This document shows positions 28,846 to 37,780 of a stretch of DNA of 57,383 bases, one piece after another. The notes below the pieces were generated by a model. The model saw nothing but the letters and a program-made list of their open reading frames with translations. It did not search any database and was not told the origin of the DNA. The stretch spans positions 1 to 57,383 of the forward strand of contig NZ_AQQR01000022.1 of assembly GCF_002210095.1 (NCBI RefSeq). The letters run 5' to 3'. The position numbers were made by a program, and so were the translations under genes. Origin of the DNA: Marinibacterium profundimaris (GTDB taxonomy: Bacteria > Pseudomonadota > Alphaproteobacteria > Rhodobacterales > Rhodobacteraceae). Numbering within the stretch: position 1 is the stretch's first letter; the number at the start of each line of letters is the position of its first letter.

Positions 28846-29535
28846 ATGGCCGCCACCACTTTTACTGTCCAGAAGCAGACCGGAGCGTCGGAACTGGAAA
28901 CCACTGTCGAGCAATTGATCATCGCCGGATGGGCCGGGCGCGACGCCGGCGCGGTCGAGGAGCATATCCGCGAACTGGAAGAGATCGGGGTGAAGCGCCC
29001 CGCACATACGCCGACCTTCTACCGCCTCGCGCCCATGCTGCTGTCCAACGCACCGGTCATGACCGTGACAGGGCAGGAGGCGACCGGAGAGGTTGAGGCT
29101 GTGCTGATCCGTGCCGGCGGAGCATTCTACGTGGGCATCGGATCCGACCACACGGACCGCAAGCTTGAGACCCTGAGCGTCACGCTGTCCAAGCAGATCT
29201 GCGCCAAGCCGGTCAGCCGCGACCTCTGGCCGCTGGAGGAGATCGAGGATCACTGGGACGAGCTGGTGCTCTCCTCGACGATCGAGGTCGATGGCAAGAC
29301 CGTGTCATACCAGGAAGGCCCGCTGTCCTCGCTTCTGTCGCCGCGGGATCTGCTCGACCGCCTCGCGCAGCAGGAGATCGACTTCGCCGACGGCAGCGCC
29401 ATGCTCTGCGGCACCGTGCCGATCAAGGGCGAGATTCGCTTCGCGCATCGCATGCAGGTGCGGCTGGAGGATCCCGTGCTGGGCCGGGCACTGGTGCATG
29501 AGATCACTCTTGCGCCGCTGCCGCTCGCCGACTGA
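28846..29535 (+). CDS. DUF2848 family protein
   Basis: The protein has 229 residues from ATG 28846; the longer open frame upstream is AT-rich non-coding sequence. Motifs typical of DUF2848 are TFYRLAPMLLSNAP, GSDHTDRKLE and SKQICAKPVS. These proteins resemble the fumarylacetoacetate hydrolase-like fold and often sit next to hydrolases and transporters, but their reaction is not established. It is the first gene of the plus-strand operon here. Confidence 0.8.
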   Translation: MAATTFTVQKQTGASELETTVEQLIIAGWAGRDAGAVEEHIRELEEIGVKRPAHTPTFYRLAPMLLSNAPVMTVTGQEATGEVEAVLIRAGGAFYVGIGSDHTDRKLETLSVTLSKQICAKPVSRDLWPLEEIEDHWDELVLSSTIEVDGKTVSYQEGPLSSLLSPRDLLDRLAQQEIDFADGSAMLCGTVPIKGEIRFAHRMQVRLEDPVLGRALVHEITLAPLPLAD

Positions 29536-29562
29536 CGACACAAGACTGAACAAGGCCAAGAC

Positions 29563-29937
29563 ATGTATAGCAAACCCCACATCGAATTCACCCGCGTCGA
29601 CATGGAAGACGGCTGGGAAACACCGCCGGGCTATCCGGCGGGCATCAAGCAGAAGATCCTCGCCGGCGCGCTGGACGAAGAGAACAACACCGGCAACCGC
29701 TCCCGGTTGCTGCGGTTCGAGCCCGGCGTCTATACCACCGCGCCTTTCGTCCATGAGTATTTCGAGGAGGTCTTCCTGGTGTCGGGCGACCTGGTCGTGG
29801 GCAACGATGCAGATGGCAAGGGTGGCGAAACCTTCACTGGTCCGACCTACGCCAGCCGCCCGCCCGGCGCTTGGCATGGCCCGTTCCGGTCCGACACCGG
29901 CTGCGTGCTGTTCGAAATCCATTACTTCGAGAAATGA
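29563..29937 (+). CDS. Cupin-domain protein
   Basis: The protein has 124 residues and a single small beta-barrel. Likely metal ligands are in HEYFEEVFLVSGDLVVG and later PPGAWHGPFRSDTG (His). It is 27 bp after DUF2848. ChrR/anti-sigma-like or dioxygenase-type cupins are possible; the short form next to a transporter suggests a small-molecule isomerase or binding role. Function cannot be fixed. Confidence 0.8.
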   Translation: MYSKPHIEFTRVDMEDGWETPPGYPAGIKQKILAGALDEENNTGNRSRLLRFEPGVYTTAPFVHEYFEEVFLVSGDLVVGNDADGKGGETFTGPTYASRPPGAWHGPFRSDTGCVLFEIHYFEK

Positions 29938-29942
29938 CGCCT

Positions 29943-29974
29943 TCGGGCGCCGCGCATCCTCGCGCGGCGCCCGA
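29943..29974 (+). terminator. Strong hairpin between the cupin and dctQ genes
   Basis: A perfect 13-bp stem (29943-29955 with 29962-29974, loop ATCCTC) begins 6 bases after the cupin stop codon. TTTT follows 5 bases later. It may partially terminate transcription and lower dctQM relative to the first two genes, or stabilise the 3' end. Confidence 0.6.
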
Positions 29975-29997
29975 TCGCATTTTCACCAGGATCGCAC

Positions 29998-30486
29998 ATG
30001 CTTGATCGCTTCGCTCTGATGCTCGACATGGCGGCCCGGGCCATCGTCTTTCTGCTGCTTTCGCTCATCCTCGGGATCGTCGTGGTACAGATCACACTGC
30101 GCTACGGGTTCGGCGGATCGCTGACCTGGTCCGAGGAGCTTGTGCGCTACCTGCTGGTCTGGCTCACCTTTGTCGGTGCTTCGGTCGCCGCGCGCGAGGG
30201 CAGCCTCGTCGGCCTCGACCTGCTGGAGCAGAAGGCGCGGACGCTGGGGATGGACCGACCGCTGCAATGCGTGATCCTGCTGCTCAGCCTGAGCTTCATC
30301 TGCGCGATCGGCTATTACGGCGCGAAGCTGGCGACCTCGCCGGGGATCATGCGGCAGAGCTTCTCGACGATGCCCTTCTCGATGGCCTGGGTCTATGCTT
30401 GCATTCCCGTCAGCGCGGTGCTGACCGGGATCCAGTTGCTGAACCTGCTGGCCAATACCGTCCTGCCGAAAGGGAATGCGCAATGA
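29998..30486 (+). CDS. dctQ: TRAP transporter small membrane subunit (DctQ type)
   Basis: The protein has 162 residues with four predicted membrane helices. The family motif is seen in GGSLTWSEELVRYLLVWLTFVGASVAAREGSLVGLDLL. It overlaps dctM by ATGA, so translation is coupled. Together with DctM and the DctP at 25492 it forms a sodium-driven importer. Confidence 0.94.
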   Translation: MLDRFALMLDMAARAIVFLLLSLILGIVVVQITLRYGFGGSLTWSEELVRYLLVWLTFVGASVAAREGSLVGLDLLEQKARTLGMDRPLQCVILLLSLSFICAIGYYGAKLATSPGIMRQSFSTMPFSMAWVYACIPVSAVLTGIQLLNLLANTVLPKGNAQ

Positions 30487-31763
30487 GCATCGCGGTCTTC
30501 GCCAGCCTGTTCTTTGGCTTCGTCATCGTTGGCGTGCCGATCGCCTTCGTGCTCGGGCTGACCAGTTTTGCCTACATCCTGATCGAAGGGAAAATAAACC
30601 TGCTGATCGCCACGGGCCAGCGCATGGTGCAGGGCGTCAACAACTTCTCGCTGCTCGCGGTGCCGTTCTTCATGCTGGCCGGCGAGCTGATGAACCGCGG
30701 CGGTACCACGCGGCGGCTGATCGAGTTCGCGCAATCGGTGATCGGCCACCTGCATGGCGGGCTGGCCTATGTGAACATCATCGTCTCGGGCTTCCTGTCG
30801 GCAATCATCGGCTCGGCCAACGCGGTGGCGGCAATTACCAGCGCCTCGATTGTGCCGGAGATGCGGCGCAAGGGCTATTCCAACACCTCCGCCTCCGCCA
30901 CCAGCGCGGCAGCGGCGACGATGGGGCCGATCATCCCGCCCAGCATGGTGCTGATCTTCTACGGCGTGGCCGCCAATGCCTCGATCGGGGATCTGTTCCT
31001 GGCAGGCGTCATTCCCGGTCTGCTGCTGGGAGCCGGCTTCCTGGCCATGGCATTCGTCCTGTCACGTCGCGAAACCGGGATCGAAATGGCGCCCCAGGCC
31101 ACTCTGCGGCAGGTGCTGCGCAACACGCTCGGCACGCTGCCGGCGCTCAGCATCCCCGCCATCATCCTTGGCGGCATCGTTTTCGGCGTCTTTACCCCGA
31201 CGGAGGCGGGCGCGATCGCCTGTGTGATCGCGCTGTTTCTGGGCCGCTTCGTCTATGGCGAGCTGAAATGGCGCGACCTTCCGGGGATCCTGGTGGATTC
31301 CGGCGTGGTGACCGCCGGTGTGCTGTTCATCGCCGCAACCGCGGCACTGTTCGGCTGGATCATGGCGATTGAATCGATCCCCACGACCGTCGCGCAATGG
31401 ATGCTGGCCTTCTCCGACAACGAGATCGTCATCATCCTGATGATCACTCTGGCGCTGCTGATCATCGGTCTGTTTCTGGAGCCGCTGGCCGCCATCCTGA
31501 TCACCGTTCCGGTTCTGATGCCAGTGGCCGTTCAGCTTGGCATTCACCCGGTGCAATTCGGGCTACTGGTGTCGCTCAACCTTGTCATCGGGCTGATCAC
31601 GCCGCCCGTCGGCATCGTGCTCTTCATCATCTCCGGCATCACCAGGGTGTCGGTGCCGGATCTGTGCCGGGGGTTGCTGCCGTATTACCTGATCGCCTTC
31701 ATCGTGCTGATGCTGGTGACATTCGTGCCGCAGATCACCATGCTTCTGCCCTCCCTTTTCTAG
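30483..31763 (+). CDS. dctM: TRAP transporter large membrane subunit (DctM type)
   Basis: The protein has 426 residues from ATG 30483. It is highly hydrophobic, about 12 membrane helices, with the conserved VPFFMLAGELMNRGG, GSANAVAAITSASIVPEM, TMGPIIPPSMVLIFYGV and LITPPVGIVLFI motifs. Two pseudo-symmetric halves are typical of the family. It is followed after 18 bp by the hydrolase gene. Confidence 0.95.
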   Translation: MSIAVFASLFFGFVIVGVPIAFVLGLTSFAYILIEGKINLLIATGQRMVQGVNNFSLLAVPFFMLAGELMNRGGTTRRLIEFAQSVIGHLHGGLAYVNIIVSGFLSAIIGSANAVAAITSASIVPEMRRKGYSNTSASATSAAAATMGPIIPPSMVLIFYGVAANASIGDLFLAGVIPGLLLGAGFLAMAFVLSRRETGIEMAPQATLRQVLRNTLGTLPALSIPAIILGGIVFGVFTPTEAGAIACVIALFLGRFVYGELKWRDLPGILVDSGVVTAGVLFIAATAALFGWIMAIESIPTTVAQWMLAFSDNEIVIILMITLALLIIGLFLEPLAAILITVPVLMPVAVQLGIHPVQFGLLVSLNLVIGLITPPVGIVLFIISGITRVSVPDLCRGLLPYYLIAFIVLMLVTFVPQITMLLPSLF

Positions 31764-31781
31764 ACAAGCCAAGGACTTCCG

Positions 31782-32576
31782 ATGCTCGACCTCATTGACC
31801 TGGGCGCCCATTCGCTTGGCTACCGGCTGGACGGCGCGCCAGGCGCGCCGGCCGTGGTGTTCATCAACTCGCTCAGTTCGGACCACCGCATGTGGGATGC
31901 GCAGATCCCGGCGCTGGAGGGAGAGTTCCGCATCCTGCGCTTCGATGCGCGCGGCCATGGTCAGAGCGATGTGCCGCCCGGCCCCTACAGCGCCGACCTG
32001 ATGGCCGATGACCTGGCCGCGCTGCTGACCCGGCTGGAGATCGTCGGGCCGGTGCATGTCGTCGGGCTGTCGCTAGGCGGCATGGTGGCTATGGCCTTTG
32101 CCAGCCGTTACCCGGAGCGTGTCGCCAGGCTGGTGCTCTGCGCCACGACCGACAACATGGCCGGCGGGGAGGCGATCTGGAACGACCGGATTGCCAAGAC
32201 CAGGGCAGGGGGCACGGCAGCCTTCGCGCCGGACACCATCGCGCGCTGGTTCACCCCCGCCTTCCTTGCCGAGCGGGACGACAAGGTTGCACCGATCCGG
32301 GACCAGATCGTCGCCACTCCGGACGAGGGGTATATAGCCGCGGCGGCAGCGGTGCGTGACGTGAACCTGTCGGACCGGCTGGCGGCCCTGACCATGCCGA
32401 CGCTGGCCATCGCCGCCTCTGAGGATCCGGTGACGCCACCGGCGATGATGCAGGATCTGGTCGACCGGCTGCCCAATGCCCGGCTCGAGATTGTCGGTCC
32501 GGCAAGCCACCTGTTGAACGTCGAACAGCCGGAGGCGTTCAACACCATTCTGCGCGCTTTCCTTGCCGGGGCCTGA
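31782..32576 (+). CDS. Alpha/beta hydrolase, 3-oxoadipate enol-lactonase-like
   Basis: The protein has 264 residues. The nucleophile elbow is GLSLGG; the acid is in ASEDPVTPP and the His in GPASHLLNVEQP. The oxyanion-region sequence is INSLSSDHRMWDAQIPAL. PcaD-like proteins open lactones; in this cluster it is a good candidate to cleave the ester or lactone made by the Baeyer-Villiger-type monooxygenase. Confidence 0.9.
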   Translation: MLDLIDLGAHSLGYRLDGAPGAPAVVFINSLSSDHRMWDAQIPALEGEFRILRFDARGHGQSDVPPGPYSADLMADDLAALLTRLEIVGPVHVVGLSLGGMVAMAFASRYPERVARLVLCATTDNMAGGEAIWNDRIAKTRAGGTAAFAPDTIARWFTPAFLAERDDKVAPIRDQIVATPDEGYIAAAAAVRDVNLSDRLAALTMPTLAIAASEDPVTPPAMMQDLVDRLPNARLEIVGPASHLLNVEQPEAFNTILRAFLAGA

Positions 32577-32580
32577 CCGC

Positions 32581-33378
32581 TTGGACGACACGATCACCGG
32601 TCTCTTCGGCCTGTCGGGGCGCGTTGCCTTTGTCACCGGCGCAGGCTCCGGCCTGGGCCGGGTGATCGCGGAGACCCTCGCCGGGGCGGGCGCGCATGTG
32701 GTGGTGGCAGACCTGGACGGCGCCGCCGCGGAGGTCAGCGCCGACGGGTTGCGACAGCGTGGGCTGTCCGCCGAGGCGCTCGCGCTGGATGTCAGCGAGA
32801 CCGGAGCCTGCGACGATGCGGTCGGCGGGATCCTCAAGGCACATGGGCGGCTCGACATCGCTTTCGCCAATGCCGGGATCTCCGGCGGGCCGGGGCCGGG
32901 CGTGTCGGAGGGCATGCTGGCCGCAATCTCGCGCGAGCGGTGGGCCTCGGTTCTGGATGTCAACCTGACAGGCGTGGCGGAAACGTTGCGCGCCGTGGCT
33001 GAGCCGATGAAGGCGCAGGGCCGGGGGCGGATCGTTGCGGTGGCCTCGGCCTCGGGGATGCGGTCGGATCCGATGGTGTCCTATGCCTATGCCGCCGCGA
33101 AGGCAGGGGTGATCAACCTGGTACGCCAGGCCGCCGCCGAACTGGCGCCACACAACGTCATGGCCAATGTCCTGGCACCGGGCCCGTTCCTCACCAGCAT
33201 CGGCAAAGGCCGCCTGCACGACCCCACCGTGGCCGCGTGCTTTGCCGAAACTACCATGGCCGGGCGCGTCGCGGCCCCGAACGAGATCGCCGGCGCGGCG
33301 CTGCTGCTTGCCTCCGACGCATCCAGTTTCATGGCGGGCAGCATTCTGGCGGTCGATGGCGGTGCCTCGGCCTGGTGA
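32581..33378 (+). CDS. SDR-family dehydrogenase
   Basis: The protein has 265 residues from TTG 32581; an in-frame TTG at 32563 would overlap the hydrolase and adds six residues, so the start is uncertain. The NAD(P) motif is TGAGSGLG, followed by NAG (ANAGIS) and the catalytic YxxxK in SYAYAAAKAGV. It ends GGASAW as classical SDRs do. It probably oxidises an alcohol product of the ester-cleaving step. Confidence 0.92.
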   Translation: MDDTITGLFGLSGRVAFVTGAGSGLGRVIAETLAGAGAHVVVADLDGAAAEVSADGLRQRGLSAEALALDVSETGACDDAVGGILKAHGRLDIAFANAGISGGPGPGVSEGMLAAISRERWASVLDVNLTGVAETLRAVAEPMKAQGRGRIVAVASASGMRSDPMVSYAYAAAKAGVINLVRQAAAELAPHNVMANVLAPGPFLTSIGKGRLHDPTVAACFAETTMAGRVAAPNEIAGAALLLASDASSFMAGSILAVDGGASAW

Positions 33379-33397
33379 CAAGATCAAGGAAAACGCA

Positions 33398-34171
33398 ATG
33401 ACCAATACGAGCTCGAAACAACTCGACGGACGGGTGGCGATCATCACCGGAGCCGCTGGCGGCCTTGGCGCGATCTTTGCCGGCGTGCTGGCCCGCGAAG
33501 GTGCGGCTGTCGTCGTTTCGGACATAATCCCCTGCGACGGGACCGTGGAGACGATCGTTCAGGCCGGGGGCCAGGCCATCTGTGTCACCGCCGATGTCAG
33601 CACCGAGGCCGACATGACCGCCCTTGCCCGCGCCGCCGAGGAGGCTTTCGGCGGCATCGACATCCTGATCAACAACGCCGGGCTCTTCGCCAACCTGCGC
33701 ATGATGGGAATGGAGGAGATCTCCCCTGATCTCTGGGACAAGGTGATGGCGGTCAACGTGAAGGGACCCTATCTGGCGACCCGCGCGGTGCTGCCGGCGA
33801 TGCGCCGGGCGGGCTATGGCAAGGTGATCCATCTATCTTCGGGCATGGGCATCAAGGGCGCGGTGGATTACCTGCATTACGCGACCAGCAAGAGCGCGAT
33901 CATCGGAATGACCCGCTCGATGGCGCGTGAACTGGGGCCCTCGGGGATCCGCGTAAACTGCGTGGCGCCGGGCTTGACGGATACGGATGCGATCCGAAAC
34001 CACGGCGACTGGCAGGGGGACCGACGGGCGAACAACATCGCCGGACGGGCGATCAGCCGAGCAGCCATGCCCGAGGATATTGCCGGGACGGTGGTCTATT
34101 TGGCATCGACGGCTTCCGACTTCGTGACCGGGCAGACTGTGGTGGTCGACGGTGGCTCCGCAATGGTGTGA
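33398..34171 (+). CDS. SDR-family dehydrogenase
   Basis: The protein has 257 residues, with AAGGAAAA before ATG 33398. The cofactor motif is TGAAGGLG, then NNAGLF and the catalytic Ser and YxxxK (HLSSGMG and YLHYATSKSA). It is only moderately similar to the preceding SDR, so the pair probably acts on different intermediates. It is the last gene of the plus-strand operon, before a hairpin terminator. Confidence 0.93.
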   Translation: MTNTSSKQLDGRVAIITGAAGGLGAIFAGVLAREGAAVVVSDIIPCDGTVETIVQAGGQAICVTADVSTEADMTALARAAEEAFGGIDILINNAGLFANLRMMGMEEISPDLWDKVMAVNVKGPYLATRAVLPAMRRAGYGKVIHLSSGMGIKGAVDYLHYATSKSAIIGMTRSMARELGPSGIRVNCVAPGLTDTDAIRNHGDWQGDRRANNIAGRAISRAAMPEDIAGTVVYLASTASDFVTGQTVVVDGGSAMV

Positions 34172-34203
34172 GAGCTCAAGGCCCGGGGCGCAACCGGGCA
34201 CAC

Positions 34204-34234
34204 TGCGCCGCCAAGGGGGGGGCGCAACTCTTTT
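34204..34234 (+). terminator. Terminator of the TRAP/SDR operon
   Basis: An imperfect GC-rich stem with a TGCGCC (34204-34209) to GGCGCA (34221-34226) base is followed by ACTCTTTT. It lies 33 bp after the last SDR stop. Confidence 0.65.
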
Positions 34235-34286
34235 GGCAGAACCGAAAAAGGATGCCGTGAGATGCGGTAGGAGCATGATGGCTCAA

Positions 34287-34866
34287 GGGTCGTTGCGACG
34301 TTATCCGCTATCTTATTTTCATCATCTCTTCTCTGAAGGCCTCGGTCGGAGTTCGCCATCCGAGGCACTTTCTGGGCGTGCCATTCAGGCGGTCACAAAT
34401 CGCCTTCATATTGCGATTTGAGAGCGCCGCGAGCTGGGTGTCACGTGGCAGGTATCTGCGGGCCCGCTTGTTCAGGTTCTCTACCGATCCTTTCTGCCAG
34501 GGCGCTTGCGGATCGCAGAACCAGCTCTCGGTGCCGATGCCGGACTTCAGCTTGCGCCAGGCACGGAATTCAAAGCCTCGATCGAAGGTGATCGACTTGC
34601 GGGCCGGCTGGCGTCGGCCGTCCGTTGAGCCGTCACGCCGTAGTAGCCATTCAGATTGGGAAGCTCATAGTCCTCGAAGCGATTACGCTTGATCTCGCGA
34701 TAGACCGTCGAACGGTGCCTGCCGATCGCCGCCGCAATCTCGTTCACAGTCACCTTCGCGTGCAACATATCCTCAATCGCGCGTCGCTCGCGCAAATCCA
34801 GCTCTGTGTGGGCCAATTCCATTCTCCTTGCTTTCCAGCAAGATAGGGGATTTGTCGCAACCCAGT
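34287..34866 (-). mobile_element. Truncated IS30-family element with imperfect terminal repeats
   Basis: The left end (about 34287-34311) and, in inverted orientation, the right end (about 34841-34866) share GTTGCGAC followed by an ATCC-CTAT block, in keeping with IS30-type terminal inverted repeats. The transposase in between is internally deleted. No clear target duplication was found. Confidence 0.65.
34308..34822 (-). pseudogene. IS30-family transposase with large internal deletion
   Basis: From ATG 34822 it reads the N-terminal HTH of IS30 transposases (MELAHTELDLRERRAIEDML, IAAAIGRHRSTVYREIKRN). After about residue 70 it switches frame to the C-terminal DDE part (ITFDRGFEFRAWRKL, WFCDPQAPWQKGSVENLNKRARRYLP) and ends EEMMKIR at 34308. 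More than half the protein, including the first catalytic Asp region, is missing. Confidence 0.85.
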
Positions 34867-34920
34867 TTAGAATGTGCCCCGCGGTCACGCCTGATACCTG
34901 TAAACATACTTATGTTGACT

Positions 34921-35263
34921 CCTGTCTGTCTACGAGATCGGCGTCGAACAGATCAAGCTCAGCAGTTTCGCGGCGGCGTCGGTGCTGTTCCTGATAGCCG
35001 TATCCTATTCGGGAAGGCGAAGCCGGCTCGACGGAAAATACTGGCTGACATTCCTCGGCCGAAACTCCTACGCGATCTATCTGATCCACCTTCTCCCGAT
35101 GTCCCTGTTTCGCGCATGGGTCGGGAGGTCTGGCCCGCTATTCGAAGCACAGCCAGCGTATATCGGTGTTGCTGTTCTGGTGGCATTGCTGTCGTGCGCG
35201 ATGTTCGTTGTCGCTGTCCGAACGGTTTTGCCCAATCGCATGTGCAGGATCGTTTTGGGTTAA
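34921..35263 (+). pseudogene. C-terminal fragment of a membrane acyltransferase (Acyltransferase_3 family)
   Basis: The open frame reads LSVYEIGVEQIKLSSFAA, SYSGRRSRLDGKYWLTFLGR and then NSYAIYLIHLLPMSLFRA, a typical last-helices segment of family-3 acyltransferases such as those acylating surface glycans. Only about 110 codons remain and the 5' end is cut close to the IS30 right end, so it is a remnant from another locus. Confidence 0.7.
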
Positions 35264-35340
35264 TCTTCACTAACAGCCCCGCAGACCGTCATTCCGTTCG
35301 AAACAGTCGGCCTTCCCAACCCAAAGATCACGCCGCCGCA

Positions 35341-36834
35341 TCAAACCCAGCCTTTGTAGAACCCTCGGACCGGCTCCAACAGTTCCCCGGCCAGCTGGCG
35401 CATCGCGGTGTCCTGAGGCGAGAGAGGCCCGGCGAGGCTCTCGGCGATCTCCTCCAGGACGGCGTCGCAGACGATCCGGGTGAAGCGACCGCCCTCGTAA
35501 ACCACCTCTCCGCCGATGATCACCTTATGCACCGCATCCGGCTTCGCGCGCCGCAGGAGCACGTCGACGATCGGCAGGGCGGAATCCTGGTATGGATAGG
35601 TGACCGTCTTCCAGTCGACCAGCACGATATCCGCCAGCCCACCCGGGCTCAGGCGGCCGATGCGGGCGCCGTGCGGGGTCGTCCGGGCACCAGTCTCGGT
35701 TGCCATGCGAAAGATCTCGGCCGCCGTAGGACAGGGCGCGTCATGACCGGACGGGCGGTGGAGCGTGAGCGCCAGCCGCATTTCCTGCAGCATGTCGCGG
35801 TCGTCGTTGATCCCCGCCTCGTCCATGCCGAGCGCCACCGGAATGCCGCGTGCGATCAAGCGGTTGAGGTCAAGGGTTCCGCTTTTCAGCCGCAGGTTGG
35901 ACGAACAATTGTGACACAGGCACGCGCCGCGTTCGGCCAGCAGGTTGATGTCGTCCTCGTCCATCCAGACACCATGGCCGATGGTCAGGCCCGGCCCCAC
36001 AAGACCGAATCTGTCCATGAAGGACAGGGCCGAGCCACCGGTGCGGCGGCGGGCGTATTCCTTCTGGTACGGGGTCTCGAGCAGATGCATGTGCATCGGT
36101 GCGCCGGTGTCCTCGGCCATCCGCGCCGCGCTTTCGATGGCGGCATCCGACAGCCAGTGCAAGTTCGACGGCGCGATCTGGATCGCGACATGTGCGTCGT
36201 CCGACCAGCGTTCCCTGAGCGCGTGAAACACGGCGACCTGTTCTGACAGGGGAAGGCCGAAACCGGACAGGTATTCAGCGGCGGGTTTGCGCAATGGCTC
36301 CGGCAGGGAGGCGACGAAGTCCTGATCGTCGGCATAGATCATCCGGTTCTGGTCGCGCAGCGCAAAGGAATACGAGGCGCGCATCCCCAGTTCCTTGTAG
36401 GCCCCGATGATCGTGTCGGCGCGGGCCAGTACCGCGTCTGTATCCCCGGGTGCGCGGCTGTGCAGGTGCTGAACTGTCGTCACGCCCGAGGCGATCATCT
36501 CGAAGGCCGAGAACAGCGTATCGAGCCGCGCGTCGATATCGCGCATGCCAAGGCGTTCGGGGAACCACAATTCGAGCGGCTGGTCGCGGGCGCCCATCTG
36601 GAACGGGGTGAGCCCGACATGGTGATGTGCGTTGACGAGCCCGGGAATGGCCACGAAGCCGCTGCCGCCGATCTGCCGCGCGTCGGGATGGTCACGCCGA
36701 AGCTCGGCGGCCGGGCCAATGGCGCATATGGTGTCGCCTTCGACCAGGATCGCGGCGGTATCGAGCACCTCCGGTTCGCCATCCGGACCTATGCCGGTGA
36801 CGATCCTGTCGGCGATCACGAGGGTTTGGGTCAT
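35341..36834 (-). CDS. Metal-dependent amidohydrolase, ATZ/TRZ-like deaminase/hydrolase
   Basis: The protein has 497 residues from ATG 36834. Metal ligands are His70 and His72 (NAHHH), with further residues His248/His250 (HMHLLET), His287 (IGHGVWMDEDD) and Asp338 (LGMDEAGIND). This is the pattern of the TrzA/AtzA, guanine and 8-oxoguanine deaminase group. It ends the minus-strand operon, 61 bp after the deacetylase gene. A purine-like or triazine-like ring, or another amidine, is the likely substrate class. Confidence 0.9.
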   Translation of the reverse strand: MTQTLVIADRIVTGIGPDGEPEVLDTAAILVEGDTICAIGPAAELRRDHPDARQIGGSGFVAIPGLVNAHHHVGLTPFQMGARDQPLELWFPERLGMRDIDARLDTLFSAFEMIASGVTTVQHLHSRAPGDTDAVLARADTIIGAYKELGMRASYSFALRDQNRMIYADDQDFVASLPEPLRKPAAEYLSGFGLPLSEQVAVFHALRERWSDDAHVAIQIAPSNLHWLSDAAIESAARMAEDTGAPMHMHLLETPYQKEYARRRTGGSALSFMDRFGLVGPGLTIGHGVWMDEDDINLLAERGACLCHNCSSNLRLKSGTLDLNRLIARGIPVALGMDEAGINDDRDMLQEMRLALTLHRPSGHDAPCPTAAEIFRMATETGARTTPHGARIGRLSPGGLADIVLVDWKTVTYPYQDSALPIVDVLLRRAKPDAVHKVIIGGEVVYEGGRFTRIVCDAVLEEIAESLAGPLSPQDTAMRQLAGELLEPVRGFYKGWV

Positions 36835-36895
36835 GAGAAGCCTCCGTTGCTCACAGGTGTCGACGCAACCAGTATTGGCGCATCGTCCGCGCAGC

Positions 36896-37780
36896 TCATG
36901 GAACGGCGCGAGAGAATGCGCGGGCGATGTCGATCCGGCGGGCAATCCACAGATCGTCACGCCGGCGGGCAAGTTCAGCCAGCACGCCCTGGAACGCCTT
37001 GAACCGGCCCGGGCGGCCGACGATCCTGAGGTGAAAACCGATGTTGAGAAGCCGGGGCAGGCCTTCGTCCGCCTCGGCCTGCAGCACGTCGAGCGCATCG
37101 GAAACGTAGTCGACCATTTCCCGGGCCCGCACGAAGCCGTTGGGATGGAAGAACTTCATGTCGTTGCTGTCGAGCGCATAGGGCACGACAAGCAAACCGT
37201 CGGAATCGCGGTAGGGCAGATCGTCGTCGAACCCGTTGGACGTATAGACAAAGCCACGGTCGCGCAGAAGCGCCCGGGTCCAGGGGCTTTCGGCGCCGCG
37301 GCAGAAGAACCCCCGAGGCGGCTCACCCGAAGCCTTGGCGATGGCGGCGATGGCGCGGTCGAGATCGGCGGCCTCTTCCTCGGCGCTGTCGTAATCGGCG
37401 TGCGGCCGCCACAGCCAGCCGTGGCAAGCGACTTCGTGCCCCGCGCGGGCCAGCGCCGACAGAGCCGGTGCGGCGCGTTCGGCCGCGCGGCCGCAGGCGA
37501 AGATGGTCGCCGGGACCTCGTGACGATCCAGCGCCCGGGCCATGCGCCAGACGCCAGCCCGGGTGCCATAGCCGAAGATCTGCGCCTGCCCCTGATCGGG
37601 CTTGCCCTCCGGCACGACCGAGATGACCTCGCCGATCCGTTCGCTGGCAGGATCGCCGTCCAGCACCTGCTGCTCGGCGCCTTCCTCGAAATTCACCACC
37701 ACCGACACGGCAAGCCGTGCCCCGTTGGGCCAGGTGAAATCGGGCCATGTGCCCCCGTATCCGACGAGGTCGCGCGTCAT
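36896..37780 (-). CDS. NodB-like polysaccharide deacetylase family protein, PuuE allantoinase-like
   Basis: The protein has 294 residues. It shows the degenerate NodB fold with GHEVACHGWLWRPH and the long N-terminal VSVVVNFEEGAEQQVLDGD segment found in PuuE-type cyclic amide hydrolases rather than sugar deacetylases. It overlaps the next upstream gene by ATGA. The paralog directly before it suggests two steps or two substrates, or a heteromer. Confidence 0.85.
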   Translation of the reverse strand: MTRDLVGYGGTWPDFTWPNGARLAVSVVVNFEEGAEQQVLDGDPASERIGEVISVVPEGKPDQGQAQIFGYGTRAGVWRMARALDRHEVPATIFACGRAAERAAPALSALARAGHEVACHGWLWRPHADYDSAEEEAADLDRAIAAIAKASGEPPRGFFCRGAESPWTRALLRDRGFVYTSNGFDDDLPYRDSDGLLVVPYALDSNDMKFFHPNGFVRAREMVDYVSDALDVLQAEADEGLPRLLNIGFHLRIVGRPGRFKAFQGVLAELARRRDDLWIARRIDIARAFSRAVP

